From Bremia lactucae (lineage: Eukaryota; Oomycota; Peronosporomycetes; Peronosporales; Peronosporaceae), in NCBI RefSeq assembly GCF_004359215.1, contig NC_090610.1, positions 3,500,827 through 3,564,826 on the forward strand: a stretch of 64,000 nt of DNA. Reading direction: 5' to 3'. How positions within the stretch are numbered: position 1 is the stretch's first letter; every line of letters begins with the position of its first letter. Made by a program: the position numbers and the translations under genes. The notes beneath the pieces were generated by a model. It saw only the letters and a program-made list of their open reading frames with translations. It did not search any database and was not told the origin of the DNA. Of the stretch, positions 22,993-32,559 are shown one piece after another.

Positions 22993-24150
22993 ATGAAAAG
23001 TGTCAAGAGCATGTGGCCAATACGAATCGGTCGCTCGAGAAGCTTAGGCAATCATCATGTCAATGGCCAAGAAGGTGGTCCATCCAAAAGACTTGAAAAC
23101 ATTGAAAGACCCCATTTTATTGTCGAGAAGAGCGTCACGCCTCAAACACCGACAACTGATACCGAACTTCATTGGACTTTGAACGAGCATGAAGCTGAGC
23201 TTGATGACATGAATCCATTAAAGTCGCCAACGTCTTCAGCATCTCTCACGGTCTCAAATTCGTCTTTGTTGGACTCGATGGCCCCAACTTTACCAATTAC
23301 CGTGAATACTTGTCATTCTGCTTCGTCCCAATATGTTGATTCCCCTCGAATGTTTTCGTTTCCACCTCCCATGTCCATGCCATGGAGGGCCTTACGCTCC
23401 GTTTCCGATGCCACCTCGAGTTCAAGTTCGTCGTCTTTGTTTGCTTCGGTGAATCTCATGACGACGTTTTATCCTCGTGAAGCGGCGGAGAATGCGACGA
23501 ACAATATCCACAACATGTGCACTCGACCTCGACATGGGGTGCCTCGTTATACGACATGTGGCAGCCCGTACGGTGAATTGATTGTTGTTGACATATTGGA
23601 AGCGCGAGACCTTGCCATTGAGAGTACTAGTGCCCCTTTCTTTGGTGTCACAATGCAGCTCGGTAGCATGAGTCGAAAGTCGAATTCTACTGCTCGAAGC
23701 AGCTCGATTGTGAATGAACGCTTTGTCTTCTGGGTGCCGTCGACTCCTTCAATTGACCGGCGTACACTTGATATTTTCGTCCACAGTGGCGACGAACGGG
23801 ATCTTGGGGAGGTGCATTTTAGTCTTGCCATGCCCGTGAATGAAACTTTTGACGATTGGTTTCCCCTCGTGTGTCGAGCGGATGGGCTTAAACATGGCAC
23901 GTTGAAAGTGGCCATGCGACGGTTGGTTTTAACGTCGTTGCCAATGGTCAAGGCCGCGAAAACGTTAGACGAACAAACGAGTTGTTTATCTTTACGTGAT
24001 TGCAAAGCCTACGGTGCACTTCTTCCGGAATTACAGAGTACCTTTCCTCGTAGCGAACTCGAGACATTGTCGTTTCCAAAGGAACAGAATATCAGTAGCA
24101 AAATTGTGCGCTTGATCGGCTATCAAGATGTCCAGCGAACTGTGTTTTAA
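22993..24150 (+). CDS. C2-domain protein
   Basis: A single exon of 385 residues. The first 185 residues are Ser/Thr-rich and look disordered. A C2 domain spans about residues 192-320: GELIVVDILEARDLA, then FFGVTMQLGSMSRKSNST, ERFVFWVP, LDIFVHSGDERDLGEVHFSL and GTLKVAMRRL. Few acidic residues sit at the usual calcium loops, so calcium-independent lipid or protein binding is more likely. The role is unknown. It converges with the IMP dehydrogenase gene; 232 bp separate the stops. Confidence 0.75.
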   Translation: MKSVKSMWPIRIGRSRSLGNHHVNGQEGGPSKRLENIERPHFIVEKSVTPQTPTTDTELHWTLNEHEAELDDMNPLKSPTSSASLTVSNSSLLDSMAPTLPITVNTCHSASSQYVDSPRMFSFPPPMSMPWRALRSVSDATSSSSSSSLFASVNLMTTFYPREAAENATNNIHNMCTRPRHGVPRYTTCGSPYGELIVVDILEARDLAIESTSAPFFGVTMQLGSMSRKSNSTARSSSIVNERFVFWVPSTPSIDRRTLDIFVHSGDERDLGEVHFSLAMPVNETFDDWFPLVCRADGLKHGTLKVAMRRLVLTSLPMVKAAKTLDEQTSCLSLRDCKAYGALLPELQSTFPRSELETLSFPKEQNISSKIVRLIGYQDVQRTVF

Positions 24151-24382
24151 TAAGCACGAGGAGATTGGGACGAATTACTTTTTGTAGCTTTGTTTTGTTT
24201 TGTAGTTTTAACGAGAAAAAGGAGGGTTTTAGACAAGTTTTTAAAAAAACGTACGATATCCAAAACGTCGGTCTTTATATTACCATGCAGTTTTCGGCCT
24301 TATGAGCTCAGTGACTGCACTATATATCGGTTTTTTCTTTAGATACCAGAACTTTGCATAGGCAGAATCTCTTGTATGTTCC

Positions 24383-25909
24383 TCAGAACAAACGCTTTTC
24401 GTACGTGTGGAGTGAGTGGACATTTCCTTCACGCTGAGCTGCAGGCGTACGCAACTCGAAGCGAAGGTCACCGGCGTATAAAGACGCGTGCACTGTTTCG
24501 AGACTCAGTTGGCCTAAATCCTGCAAACCGTGCTTAATGCCCTGTTGCAAGTACGGCACGTACTTCATTAGTGAGCCTTTATCGACAACGGCTCCACTCA
24601 CGCCTTGAGCAACCCTGACAGCAGCGTGGGTCGCAAAGTAGCGCTTCGAGGAGCCCGCCGTCATCGCTTCGATAGAGCCCATGCCACGGTATTTTTTAAG
24701 GCGAACACCGTCTTGGAAAAAGTATTGACCCGGAGACTCTTCGGTACCGGCAAAGAGCGAGCCACACATGACGGCCGAAGCCCCGACTGTGAGGGCCTTG
24801 ACAATGTGACCCGAGCTGGCAATTCCACCATCAGCAATCACGGGGACGCCAAATTGACGCGCGTACCGTGCAGTATTAAACACAGTGCTGGCCTGGGCAC
24901 GACCGACGGCGCACACTTCCTGTGTGGTACAAATAGAGCCCACTCCCATGCCGACTTTCAAGCCATCGGCCCCCGCATCAATGAGTCGCTTGCATTGCAT
25001 GCGCGTGACCACATTTCCACCAATCACATCAACCTGAGGATACGTGGTTTTAATCCACCGAATCAGATCAACTTGAAACGTCGAATCTCCTTGAGACGAG
25101 TCAATGACGATAAGATTGACACCTGCTTTGACGAGCTCGGCGCAGCGATCGCGGTCGTTCGGGCGTGTACCGATTGCTGCACCAACGAGTAATTGCTGGT
25201 TGGCGTCCATGGACGCGTGCGGAAAATCACGGCTTTTCACCAAGTCGCGACGCGAAATGAGCGAGACAAATTCACCATTGGTATTGATGATCGGTAGCTT
25301 GCCTTTCTTGCTCTCGCGTAGAATACTGTTGGCTTCTTTTAACGAAACGCCTTCAGGAGCAGTCACTAGATCTTTTGACATGACTTCCTTGAGCTTTGTT
25401 TTGCGGTCTTCGATAAAGTCAATATCCCGATTGCTGACAATACCGACGAGCACACTGCCGACTTTGCCGGAAAGAGTAATGGGAATCCCAGCAAAACCAA
25501 ACTCTGCTTTGATACGGTCTACGTCTTCTAGAGTGTTTTCGGGGGAGAGACACTTGGGGTTCGAAATGAAACCATTTTTAAACTTCTTGACGAGATTCAC
25601 TTCCTTGACCTGCTCCTCGATTGTCATATTGTAATGAATAATACCAATACCACCATGTAAGGCCATGCCAATGGCCATTGCGTGCTCAGTTACAGTGTCC
25701 ATGGGCGACGATACGAGTGGCAAGTGCAATGAAATGTTGCGCGAGACTTTGGTTTCGAGATTCACGGCGTCAACACCGAAACTTATGTGGCCAGGCATGA
25801 GAATAAGATCATCGTACGTGTATCCTTGGCCCTTGTTGTTTTTAACGAAAATATCAAGAGCGGTGCAGCCATCGAGAAGCTCGCGATCGGAGAGGACGGA
25901 GGAGGCCAT
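24383..25909 (-). CDS. Inosine-5'-monophosphate dehydrogenase
   Basis: 508 residues from the ATG of [11 protein letters not shown]; 11 further codons upstream begin with TTG and are ignored. It converts IMP to XMP with NAD, the rate-limiting step of guanine nucleotide synthesis. The catalytic loop is [10 protein letters not shown] with the cysteine at about residue 327. Two CBS modules sit between about residues 110 and 225 ([28 protein letters not shown]). The flap region ([21 protein letters not shown]) and the C-terminus YEKRLF are of the eukaryotic type, like human IMPDH. Intronless. Confidence 0.97.
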   Translation of the reverse strand: MASSVLSDRELLDGCTALDIFVKNNKGQGYTYDDLILMPGHISFGVDAVNLETKVSRNISLHLPLVSSPMDTVTEHAMAIGMALHGGIGIIHYNMTIEEQVKEVNLVKKFKNGFISNPKCLSPENTLEDVDRIKAEFGFAGIPITLSGKVGSVLVGIVSNRDIDFIEDRKTKLKEVMSKDLVTAPEGVSLKEANSILRESKKGKLPIINTNGEFVSLISRRDLVKSRDFPHASMDANQQLLVGAAIGTRPNDRDRCAELVKAGVNLIVIDSSQGDSTFQVDLIRWIKTTYPQVDVIGGNVVTRMQCKRLIDAGADGLKVGMGVGSICTTQEVCAVGRAQASTVFNTARYARQFGVPVIADGGIASSGHIVKALTVGASAVMCGSLFAGTEESPGQYFFQDGVRLKKYRGMGSIEAMTAGSSKRYFATHAAVRVAQGVSGAVVDKGSLMKYVPYLQQGIKHGLQDLGQLSLETVHASLYAGDLRFELRTPAAQREGNVHSLHTYEKRLF

Positions 25910-26285
25910 GCTAATGAACAGTTGCAGAATGCCGAAGACCAATGGTTTGAAGGAGGGCGCATAATATTAAGAACAGCCAATCAAGACGCTTGTTAGAAAT
26001 AAAAAAATGCCCGCTGCACAAAAATGTAAAATTAACGATTGTCACAATATTTTAAAAGCCGAGGTTTTTTAGCTTTCTTTCCGTTTACCCGGTCTAGCAA
26101 GTCTCACTATGGAATGTTTGCACTTAATAAATACGATGGCGCATACAATGCGAGAAACCCTGAAGATGTGTGTGACACGTAAGGTATACTCGGACTCGGT
26201 AGTGTAAATTTTCTATACGTATATCGGATTAAACGGTACTGTACGGTAAAATGAAGAAAGCAGCGTGCGTACATATTAGTATTTT
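25910..26285. other. Intergenic spacer
   Basis: 376 bp between the PPR-SMR stop and the IMP dehydrogenase start on the minus strand. AT-rich; nothing else recognised. Confidence 0.45.
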
Positions 26286-27839
26286 TCAAAAGTATCGAAT
26301 CGTTCCTCCGTTAAATAACCATTTCTGTAACGCGTTGCGACGGACAAGTAAAACACCTGGATTCGTTTCGTGCATTGTTGGCAAAAGAAGTGGACGACTC
26401 GATTTAGTGAGTAACTTGACAATTTCGTGCCGTAGTACTGGCTTCATAAAAGTCTGGCTGTGCTTGCCTATGCCTGTAATAATACGAACATCCTGTAGCA
26501 CGGCACCTTTTGCAAACGCGTGCGTGAGTTCGTCAAATGCAAAAACAACGGCACACTTTGCCATGCCACGTGAAAACCTATGCAAATCAAGCTCACATCC
26601 ATTTTTACGTCGCCAAAATGTCTCGTGAAGCAGCTTTGCGTCCAATACACGCTGAAATATCTGTCGTGCAGGGGTATAGAGATGATATTTATCAAGCGTA
26701 TCAATCAACGTCGACGCATGGTTAACGTTCTTGAGTTGCATCGTACGAAGCAACTTTAGCACATTTGCCAATTTTTGCTTAAGTTGACACGGCAAATTTT
26801 GTGAATTCGTAAAAGAAGGGAAACAAATCGAACGACTTGGCTCTTTCGCATCTGCTTTCTCTCCTTGCATGTGAAGTGCTCGGATTACTATCGAGCAAGA
26901 TAATGCATTAAATACACTTGTTGTTGATTCCATGTCTACCATCGTCTGAAACAAATCCAATACACGAGCCCACTCGCCCTCTTTTTCAAGCTCTCGCATG
27001 TACGTCGCAAACGTAAAATCATCAGGAGAAGCTCGCTCAGAATTCTGCATCCGATGGAAAATCGTTGTTGCAAGTGACACATTTACCGCTTGATCGTGCT
27101 GTTGTTGCTTTGTTTCATTCCTAACGTCTCCACTGCGTATGGCAGCAAGCAAGAATTGATTAAATAGCGCCGTTTTTCCTTTTGTATCCAGCCAGTTGCC
27201 ATCCAATTGGTTATAAATATCCATCACACGTTGATTGTCACCAACTTGCAAAAAAGCTTGGCATATATCAGTAAGCGCACGACCATCTGTCCAAATGTCC
27301 ACAAATTTGGCCATTACAAACTCCACTGTCTTTTGCAAAACATGTCTTTGTTGTGCTTTTGCAGCAATTACCATCACTCTTCGAAACGCAACAAGCGAAG
27401 GTGAGATCCCTAATTGGTGCATTTGCGTCATTGCCGCGTGAGTATTGCGCCAATCACCTTGCGATTGGAAGACCGCCAACAGAGGATCGTAGCTTTTTGA
27501 TTGGTCAAAATGACTGCTTTTTCGAAATCGGGCACAAAGTTGCGGCATCATGGCCAACGCCCGGTCTGCATGGCCCTTGCCCGCCCAGGAATAACAAACT
27601 TGAAAATGAGACTCAAAAGTTGCCACAAGGCCATGCTTTTCACCTTGGCAAATGGCATCACTTGCCTCTCGAACGCGATCGTGCTGGAGACACACGCGGA
27701 TGACGTGGTCGATATCCTCAGTCACAAGCGACGTACTCTTGTCCTTGACCTGGCGTTGAAAATTCGCCACAAGTGGCCGCCAGTCATTAGAGGAAACCCC
27801 GAACATGCGTCGCTGCAATGGCGCTAGCCATTGTTGCAT
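26286..27839 (-). CDS. PPR-SMR protein, probably organellar
   Basis: 517 residues from the ATG of MQQWLAPLQRR; the ten codons before it start at GTG. Residues about 40-400 are helical and repeat-like, with pentatricopeptide-type units (for example YDPLLAVFQSQGDWRNTHAAMTQM and TFATYMRELEKEGEWARVLDLF, seen as separate 35-residue steps). A C-terminal SMR domain at about residues 415-490 carries ELDLHRFSRGMA and IITGIGKHS, the hallmarks of PPR-SMR proteins. The N-terminus is basic and lacks acids for 20 residues, consistent with mitochondrial import. Family members act on RNA in mitochondria or plastids; the target here is unknown. Confidence 0.82.
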   Translation of the reverse strand: MQQWLAPLQRRMFGVSSNDWRPLVANFQRQVKDKSTSLVTEDIDHVIRVCLQHDRVREASDAICQGEKHGLVATFESHFQVCYSWAGKGHADRALAMMPQLCARFRKSSHFDQSKSYDPLLAVFQSQGDWRNTHAAMTQMHQLGISPSLVAFRRVMVIAAKAQQRHVLQKTVEFVMAKFVDIWTDGRALTDICQAFLQVGDNQRVMDIYNQLDGNWLDTKGKTALFNQFLLAAIRSGDVRNETKQQQHDQAVNVSLATTIFHRMQNSERASPDDFTFATYMRELEKEGEWARVLDLFQTMVDMESTTSVFNALSCSIVIRALHMQGEKADAKEPSRSICFPSFTNSQNLPCQLKQKLANVLKLLRTMQLKNVNHASTLIDTLDKYHLYTPARQIFQRVLDAKLLHETFWRRKNGCELDLHRFSRGMAKCAVVFAFDELTHAFAKGAVLQDVRIITGIGKHSQTFMKPVLRHEIVKLLTKSSRPLLLPTMHETNPGVLLVRRNALQKWLFNGGTIRYF

Positions 27840-28495
27840 GATTTTACGATATTGTCCTAAAAATAGCACACTATTCTGTTTGATAGGGGATAAGCAAATG
27901 GCTACATCGACAGGGGCGATCGCATTAAATCTTTTCTATTGTCAATGTGCGCCAAATTTGGCGAGTTTGGAGTCTTGTGGGGCTCCTCTCCACATATAGA
28001 TATCTCTTTTACTTAACAGGAATAACCGTTCGTTCCGTTGTAGTTAAGTCACTTCCTATCGACAGCCACAATTTACGCCCTTTCATCCATTGTCAACACA
28101 AATGTTAAAAGTCAAATGTTTCTTTCACTGGACACGATGCAAAAAAAAGGAGTCAGGTCGCTAGGGAAATGCCTCCAAGTGCCAAGTTGTCCGGAAAAGC
28201 TATAAATATTCAAAGGATTTAAAAAGCACGAATTAAAATAACTTTACTAGAACCACTGGCAGTGGCACTGCGCTTTTCTGCCTCGAATCCAGAACCTTTT
28301 CGATACTTTGCGTACGACAAGTAGCATCCCGTGTCCTCCATCTTTCTCTATAAATAGTGTCGGTTCCTTTGCCTCAAGTCCAGTTGATGGCTTACGAAAA
28401 AGGACAATGACGCACGTCGCAGTCTTCTTCGTCACTGGTACTTTTCCTCCCTTTTGTCCTGAAATTAGGCGCTCCAGTGTTAGTTTTAATTCCGT
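27840..28495. promoter_or_regulatory. Divergent intergenic region between PPR-SMR and PX genes
   Basis: 656 bp separating two head-to-head genes, so it contains both promoters. I see no core element I can name with confidence and no RNA gene. Confidence 0.45.
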
Positions 28496-29476
28496 ATGAG
28501 GTCGAGCGACACGTCTTGTGCGTCAAAGTCGCCCAAGCGCTCGACGGTGTCGACCATTTGTTCACAAGACGAAGGACTACGGTCTTCGCTCTTTTCATTT
28601 AACTCGTACGATTTTGAGAATCCACAGTGCGACGTTCGAACGTCGAAAACGATCCCAACGTTACTAAGGCAATGTAGTGTCTCCGCTCGCAATTTGCTCT
28701 CGCGGAGCCATTCGATCGATGCTCAAACGAGTTCACAACGGCTTCACTACGGTCTTGCAACGTCTTTGAAAGCACGAAAGCGACAAACGTCTTTGAAATA
28801 CAAAGTCGAGCCCCAATTGCATTCGATAAGCGTACGAGATAGCAGAGAAAATTTGCTTCTCTTACGGGACGACGCGGAATATTCCGACTATTTCGTGGCC
28901 CATGTCACAAACGCGCTCGACCGTCAGCATGACGGGGTCGTGTTTTATGAGATCGAAGTGCATTTAAGTAAACAACAATGGCGCGTAAATCATCGGTTTT
29001 CCGAATTTCGAGTCCTTCGCAAGCAACTTTTACAACTCCTAAGTCAACGCCACCGTCGTCAAGAGTTCCGATGCCCCATTTGCGAGAATGTATTGGCTTC
29101 CATTATTGAAAGTCCTTTTCCGTCTCGACGCATATGGAAGTCGCCTTGTGTCTCAAGTGCGTCGAGAAGGACAAGAGATGCTACGATGATTAATGACCGC
29201 AAAGTGCGATTGCAAGCGTTTGTAAGATGGTGTCTTTTTACAGTGAGAAGTCTGCGTCAACATGTTCGCATTCGAGCCGACAGGATGGGGTGTGAACTTA
29301 CCGTTGTATTGCAATGTATTGAAGAATTTTTTAGTGTCACTTTTGCACGTTATTTAGAATTTCTAGTGGAACGAGGCATTGTCGACCAAGTGGCCGAATC
29401 CTCTCTCTATGGGCGTTCACACCGCTTTAACCGAGCCATGTCGGATGGCTTCCCACGAACAGGAGACGCATACTGA
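28496..29476 (+). CDS. PX-domain protein with an inserted CxxC motif
   Basis: A single exon of 326 residues. The first 115 residues are Ser/Arg-rich. A PX (phox homology) domain spans about residues 125-270: EIEVHLSKQQWRVNHRFSEF with RFSEF as the phosphoinositide-binding strand, a loop with FPSRRIW, and VRLQAFVRWCLFTV. Between the first helix and that loop sits a CPICENV segment, half of a zinc-site pattern; other oomycete PX proteins as I recall them have a similar insertion. PX domains bind PI3P on endosomes. The stop lies only 82 bp from the stop of the convergent membrane protein gene. Confidence 0.8.
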   Translation: MRSSDTSCASKSPKRSTVSTICSQDEGLRSSLFSFNSYDFENPQCDVRTSKTIPTLLRQCSVSARNLLSRSHSIDAQTSSQRLHYGLATSLKARKRQTSLKYKVEPQLHSISVRDSRENLLLLRDDAEYSDYFVAHVTNALDRQHDGVVFYEIEVHLSKQQWRVNHRFSEFRVLRKQLLQLLSQRHRRQEFRCPICENVLASIIESPFPSRRIWKSPCVSSASRRTRDATMINDRKVRLQAFVRWCLFTVRSLRQHVRIRADRMGCELTVVLQCIEEFFSVTFARYLEFLVERGIVDQVAESSLYGRSHRFNRAMSDGFPRTGDAY

Positions 29477-29557
29477 AAATTTAGCAATATGGGGACCTTT
29501 TTGATCACCGTATTGTATGCATAACAATTATTGCACTCATTTTTCATGGAAAACATG

Positions 29558-30964
29558 TTAAGTATAACTCGAAAAGAAATCGCGTAAGGGAGCTAATCGA
29601 TCATATCGAAATTTATGTGCCGAAAAGTGGATCGACGTGGAGCCATTTGACGTCGTTGGTGGCACTTGATCAATCTTGTACATTAAGGGTACAATCTTTA
29701 GCTGTAGATTCGGGTCATTGGTAAACTCGGTTCGGTCCATCCATTCCGTGTACGAATCCGTCACTTCGACGCGATAGATCCGAGCATTTTTAGGAGCATA
29801 CGAAAAGAATGCGAATTCAACTGGTAATTCCGAATACCGGCAGTATGGACACCACGGACGTTTGTTGTTTGGAAAACGACCCGAAACCATTAGAACGAAT
29901 GTCGGCACTGGGTGGTTTTCGTTTTCAAATTGCGTCATGGTGTCTACATAGGCGTCATACCCGCGAATGGTAATCAATTGCTTGTGCTGGATTGCATTGG
30001 CGGGAAACAAGAGCTTTCGTTCATCCGTCGTTTGAAAGAGATAGCTTAAGAATGGTTCGTCGTATAACGATGTTTGGACAAGCATGCCAGATGTCCGATT
30101 CTTCTGACCTTCCCATTTTAGGATTGAAGGTACGCTTTTAATTTTTAAATTAAAATTATTGTAAAAGGCATTTTGATGGGTCCAATACTTTTCGGATCCA
30201 GCATAGATTGTTACGAGTCGATTACGACGTGAAGAGTGGGAAAAAATATTGTAGACGTGCTTTTTGCTTTGACGACACTCTTCCGACCAATCGTGCGCTT
30301 GAAAGAGGGCATCACTACATACGAAAAACAAATAGAGCGATTCGCTGGCATTAAACTGATAGGCGTTTAAGAACTCGAGTGTCGCGGTGTATCCAGAAAT
30401 GGTCTCGTTTCGTAAAGAAGAGAACTGTTCCCTTCGAGTGAATGTGGCAGGAATCGCAGTTATTGGATTGGAAAGCGATTGAATTGGAGCTGCTTGTGGC
30501 TGAAAATTAGCTTGATTCTTCGATGTGTTTGTAATTCTTTCCGCTTCTTGTACTGACAAAGTTGCATTTTTTTCTAAAGTTGACGAATGTATGAAATTCT
30601 TTGATACTCGAAGTGATTTTATTGGAACTGAAGTTATTGCGACTGGAAGAATAGGTGGCGAAGACGTAGCAATTACGGCTTTTATTGGAAGTTGGTGCGT
30701 ATGTTCTTTCCGTTGGCGCTGTATTGTATTCGTATCATCGAGGAGTAAATCGTCAGGATGGATTTGAATCGAATGCCTTGATTTTCGTAGATTATTGAAC
30801 GTCATCGACGCGTCTAGCGTCGCAAAATTACCAAAACGCCAGTACAAAAGAAACAACAAGTACACGATAAAGAAAGCGCCACCAAGGAGGGTCCAGATGC
30901 TCGTCAATTTACGTCGGGAAACGCCATAGCGACGTCGACGCGGTCGATACCGAGACACTTCCAT
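29558..30964 (-). CDS. Type II membrane protein with two TXNDC17-like domains, paralogue A
   Basis: 468 residues, ATG start, intronless. A very basic N-terminus (RYRPRRRRYGVSRRK) precedes one membrane segment at about residues 25-42, so the bulk should be lumenal or extracellular. After a spacer come two thioredoxin-like domains of the TXNDC17/DUF953 kind. Domain 2 has WCPYC at about residues 371-375, followed by YRVEVTDSYTEWMDR and a VP before the last strand. In domain 1 the matching site is WSEEC, so only the second cysteine remains. Domain 1 keeps the RLVTIYAGSEKYW and SVPSILKW blocks. It is the last of four tandem paralogues on this strand; paralogue B starts 1.4 kb away with a 114-bp spacer. 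Confidence 0.83.
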   Translation of the reverse strand: MEVSRYRPRRRRYGVSRRKLTSIWTLLGGAFFIVYLLFLLYWRFGNFATLDASMTFNNLRKSRHSIQIHPDDLLLDDTNTIQRQRKEHTHQLPIKAVIATSSPPILPVAITSVPIKSLRVSKNFIHSSTLEKNATLSVQEAERITNTSKNQANFQPQAAPIQSLSNPITAIPATFTRREQFSSLRNETISGYTATLEFLNAYQFNASESLYLFFVCSDALFQAHDWSEECRQSKKHVYNIFSHSSRRNRLVTIYAGSEKYWTHQNAFYNNFNLKIKSVPSILKWEGQKNRTSGMLVQTSLYDEPFLSYLFQTTDERKLLFPANAIQHKQLITIRGYDAYVDTMTQFENENHPVPTFVLMVSGRFPNNKRPWCPYCRYSELPVEFAFFSYAPKNARIYRVEVTDSYTEWMDRTEFTNDPNLQLKIVPLMYKIDQVPPTTSNGSTSIHFSAHKFRYDRLAPLRDFFSSYT

Positions 30965-31078
30965 TAGTAACTCGACTCTTTTACAATTTTAGTCAATGAA
31001 AAAATGAGTATAAAAAAATACACGCAACATTTTGAATAACAAACAATTACAATAAAAAACATTTGTGTTTTTATACAT

Positions 31079-32362
31079 TTAGCTCTGAAAAATGCTTCGC
31101 ATGGCTTCTGGGTGATCAAAACGCTCAATCACACGATTTAAACTCACCGTGTGCGCCAATGTATCTACCGTGGCTCGAAACATCCACGGCACGCCTCGCA
31201 ACGATACTGTTGTATCGGATTTCCACTCATTCGTAGGATTCTTCCAAATCGCGTACGAGTTGGTGGTTTCGACTTTCACAAGTCGTGATCCTGGTGGTGC
31301 AAATGCATAAAACGCATACTCGACCGAGATCTCCGAGTACCGACAATACGGACACCAATACCGGTTATTACCTTGTAAGCGGCCCGAGATGAAAAAGAAA
31401 AACAATTCTCCTTTTGGAATCGTAATTAATACATTTCGTTCAGTTGCAATGGCTTGAATGTATTCCCGATAGTGGGCATGTCCTTGAAGTACGACAATTT
31501 CTTTTGATGCAATCATTTCGGGACGAAGCAATAAATCTGGACGATCCGTGGTTTTAAACAAATACCGCACCAATGGTTCGTATAAAATCGTTTCTTCCAG
31601 CATCATATTCGATGTTGCACGTTTTGCATGAGGTCGGCCACCATGCCATTCCATAAGCGCTGGAATCATCTTGACTTTTAAATCCCCATCGTTATAAAAC
31701 GCATTCGAAGACGACCAATCAATTTGCGTCCCTGCGTAAATCGTAACCAATCGATTTGGTGCCGAAGACTTGGCAAACACGTTGTAAACTACCGTCGAGG
31801 CATCGACGCAAATCTTTCGCCACGTTGTTTCCTGTCCATGTTCATTACCGCATACAAAAAACAAAAAAAGCCGCTCATTGGAAGTTACAGGGATACTGTA
31901 ATTCGCGAGATACTTTATTGCCGCAGCGTAACCAAAGACAATATCGTGACGATTAGGAACCGAAAATGGGAATTGAGAAATTGGGTTTTTTAAATCTGCG
32001 ATTGATAACGAATTTGATGTTTCTTGTTTTTTCGGGGACCTTAAAAATGGTCCTACAGTCGATTCAGATGGCTGATTGGCCGTATTTGCCACTTTCATGG
32101 CAACTGGCGCGGGTTTCTCGGCAACAACGACGGAGGGTTTGATTTTATCCGAAGTTTTTATCGCTACTGGCTTGATTAAAGAGCGCTGAATAACGACGGT
32201 ATCTCTCTCGGCGGTGATGACGTTCGTGCGCATATCGACGACAACTGTGGAGGACCATATCCATACTTGAAAATGGATCATGTAGTATAGAGCGGCAATG
32301 CCTACGGCTACAATAAGCCATCGCTGGGGCCGAGAGATGCTAGGTTGACCTTTTGACAACAT
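31079..32362 (-). CDS. Type II membrane protein with two TXNDC17-like domains, paralogue B
   Basis: 427 residues, ATG start, intronless. The membrane segment is at about residues 15-35 after a basic head. Domain 1 has LFLFFVCGNEHG then WRKIC at the active site, so the first cysteine is lost. It keeps RLVTIYAGTQIDW and MIPALMEWHGG. Domain 2 has an intact WCPYC at about residues 336-340, followed by RYSEISVEYAFYAFAPPGSR and GVPWMF. By length and motifs it is closest to A and C. Known TXNDC17 is a small cytosolic reductase, so anchored, doubled forms are a departure from the family. Confidence 0.83.
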   Translation of the reverse strand: MLSKGQPSISRPQRWLIVAVGIAALYYMIHFQVWIWSSTVVVDMRTNVITAERDTVVIQRSLIKPVAIKTSDKIKPSVVVAEKPAPVAMKVANTANQPSESTVGPFLRSPKKQETSNSLSIADLKNPISQFPFSVPNRHDIVFGYAAAIKYLANYSIPVTSNERLFLFFVCGNEHGQETTWRKICVDASTVVYNVFAKSSAPNRLVTIYAGTQIDWSSSNAFYNDGDLKVKMIPALMEWHGGRPHAKRATSNMMLEETILYEPLVRYLFKTTDRPDLLLRPEMIASKEIVVLQGHAHYREYIQAIATERNVLITIPKGELFFFFISGRLQGNNRYWCPYCRYSEISVEYAFYAFAPPGSRLVKVETTNSYAIWKNPTNEWKSDTTVSLRGVPWMFRATVDTLAHTVSLNRVIERFDHPEAMRSIFQS

Positions 32363-32559
32363 TGTTCGTCTTCTAAAGGTGCCACGTACATATTCGATAC
32401 AAGAACAAGGTGCAATTTTGACTGCGTTTTATATTTAGGTTATTAAATTTAGATAATCGAGCACCTAAAGAAAGGTTATCAGAATTACGTCTGCACTTAA
32501 TTGGGTAGCCTCGAGCTTCCCTGCAAAACTTTATTAAAAAATCCATGCGACCTTCTTTT

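Noticed and set aside
22680..23051. 123-codon minus-strand frame before the C2 gene
   Set aside because: No domain, unusual composition, overlaps the C2 gene start.
24605..25964. Plus-strand open frames opposite IMP dehydrogenase (up to 195 codons)
   Set aside because: Shadows of the conserved gene on the other strand.
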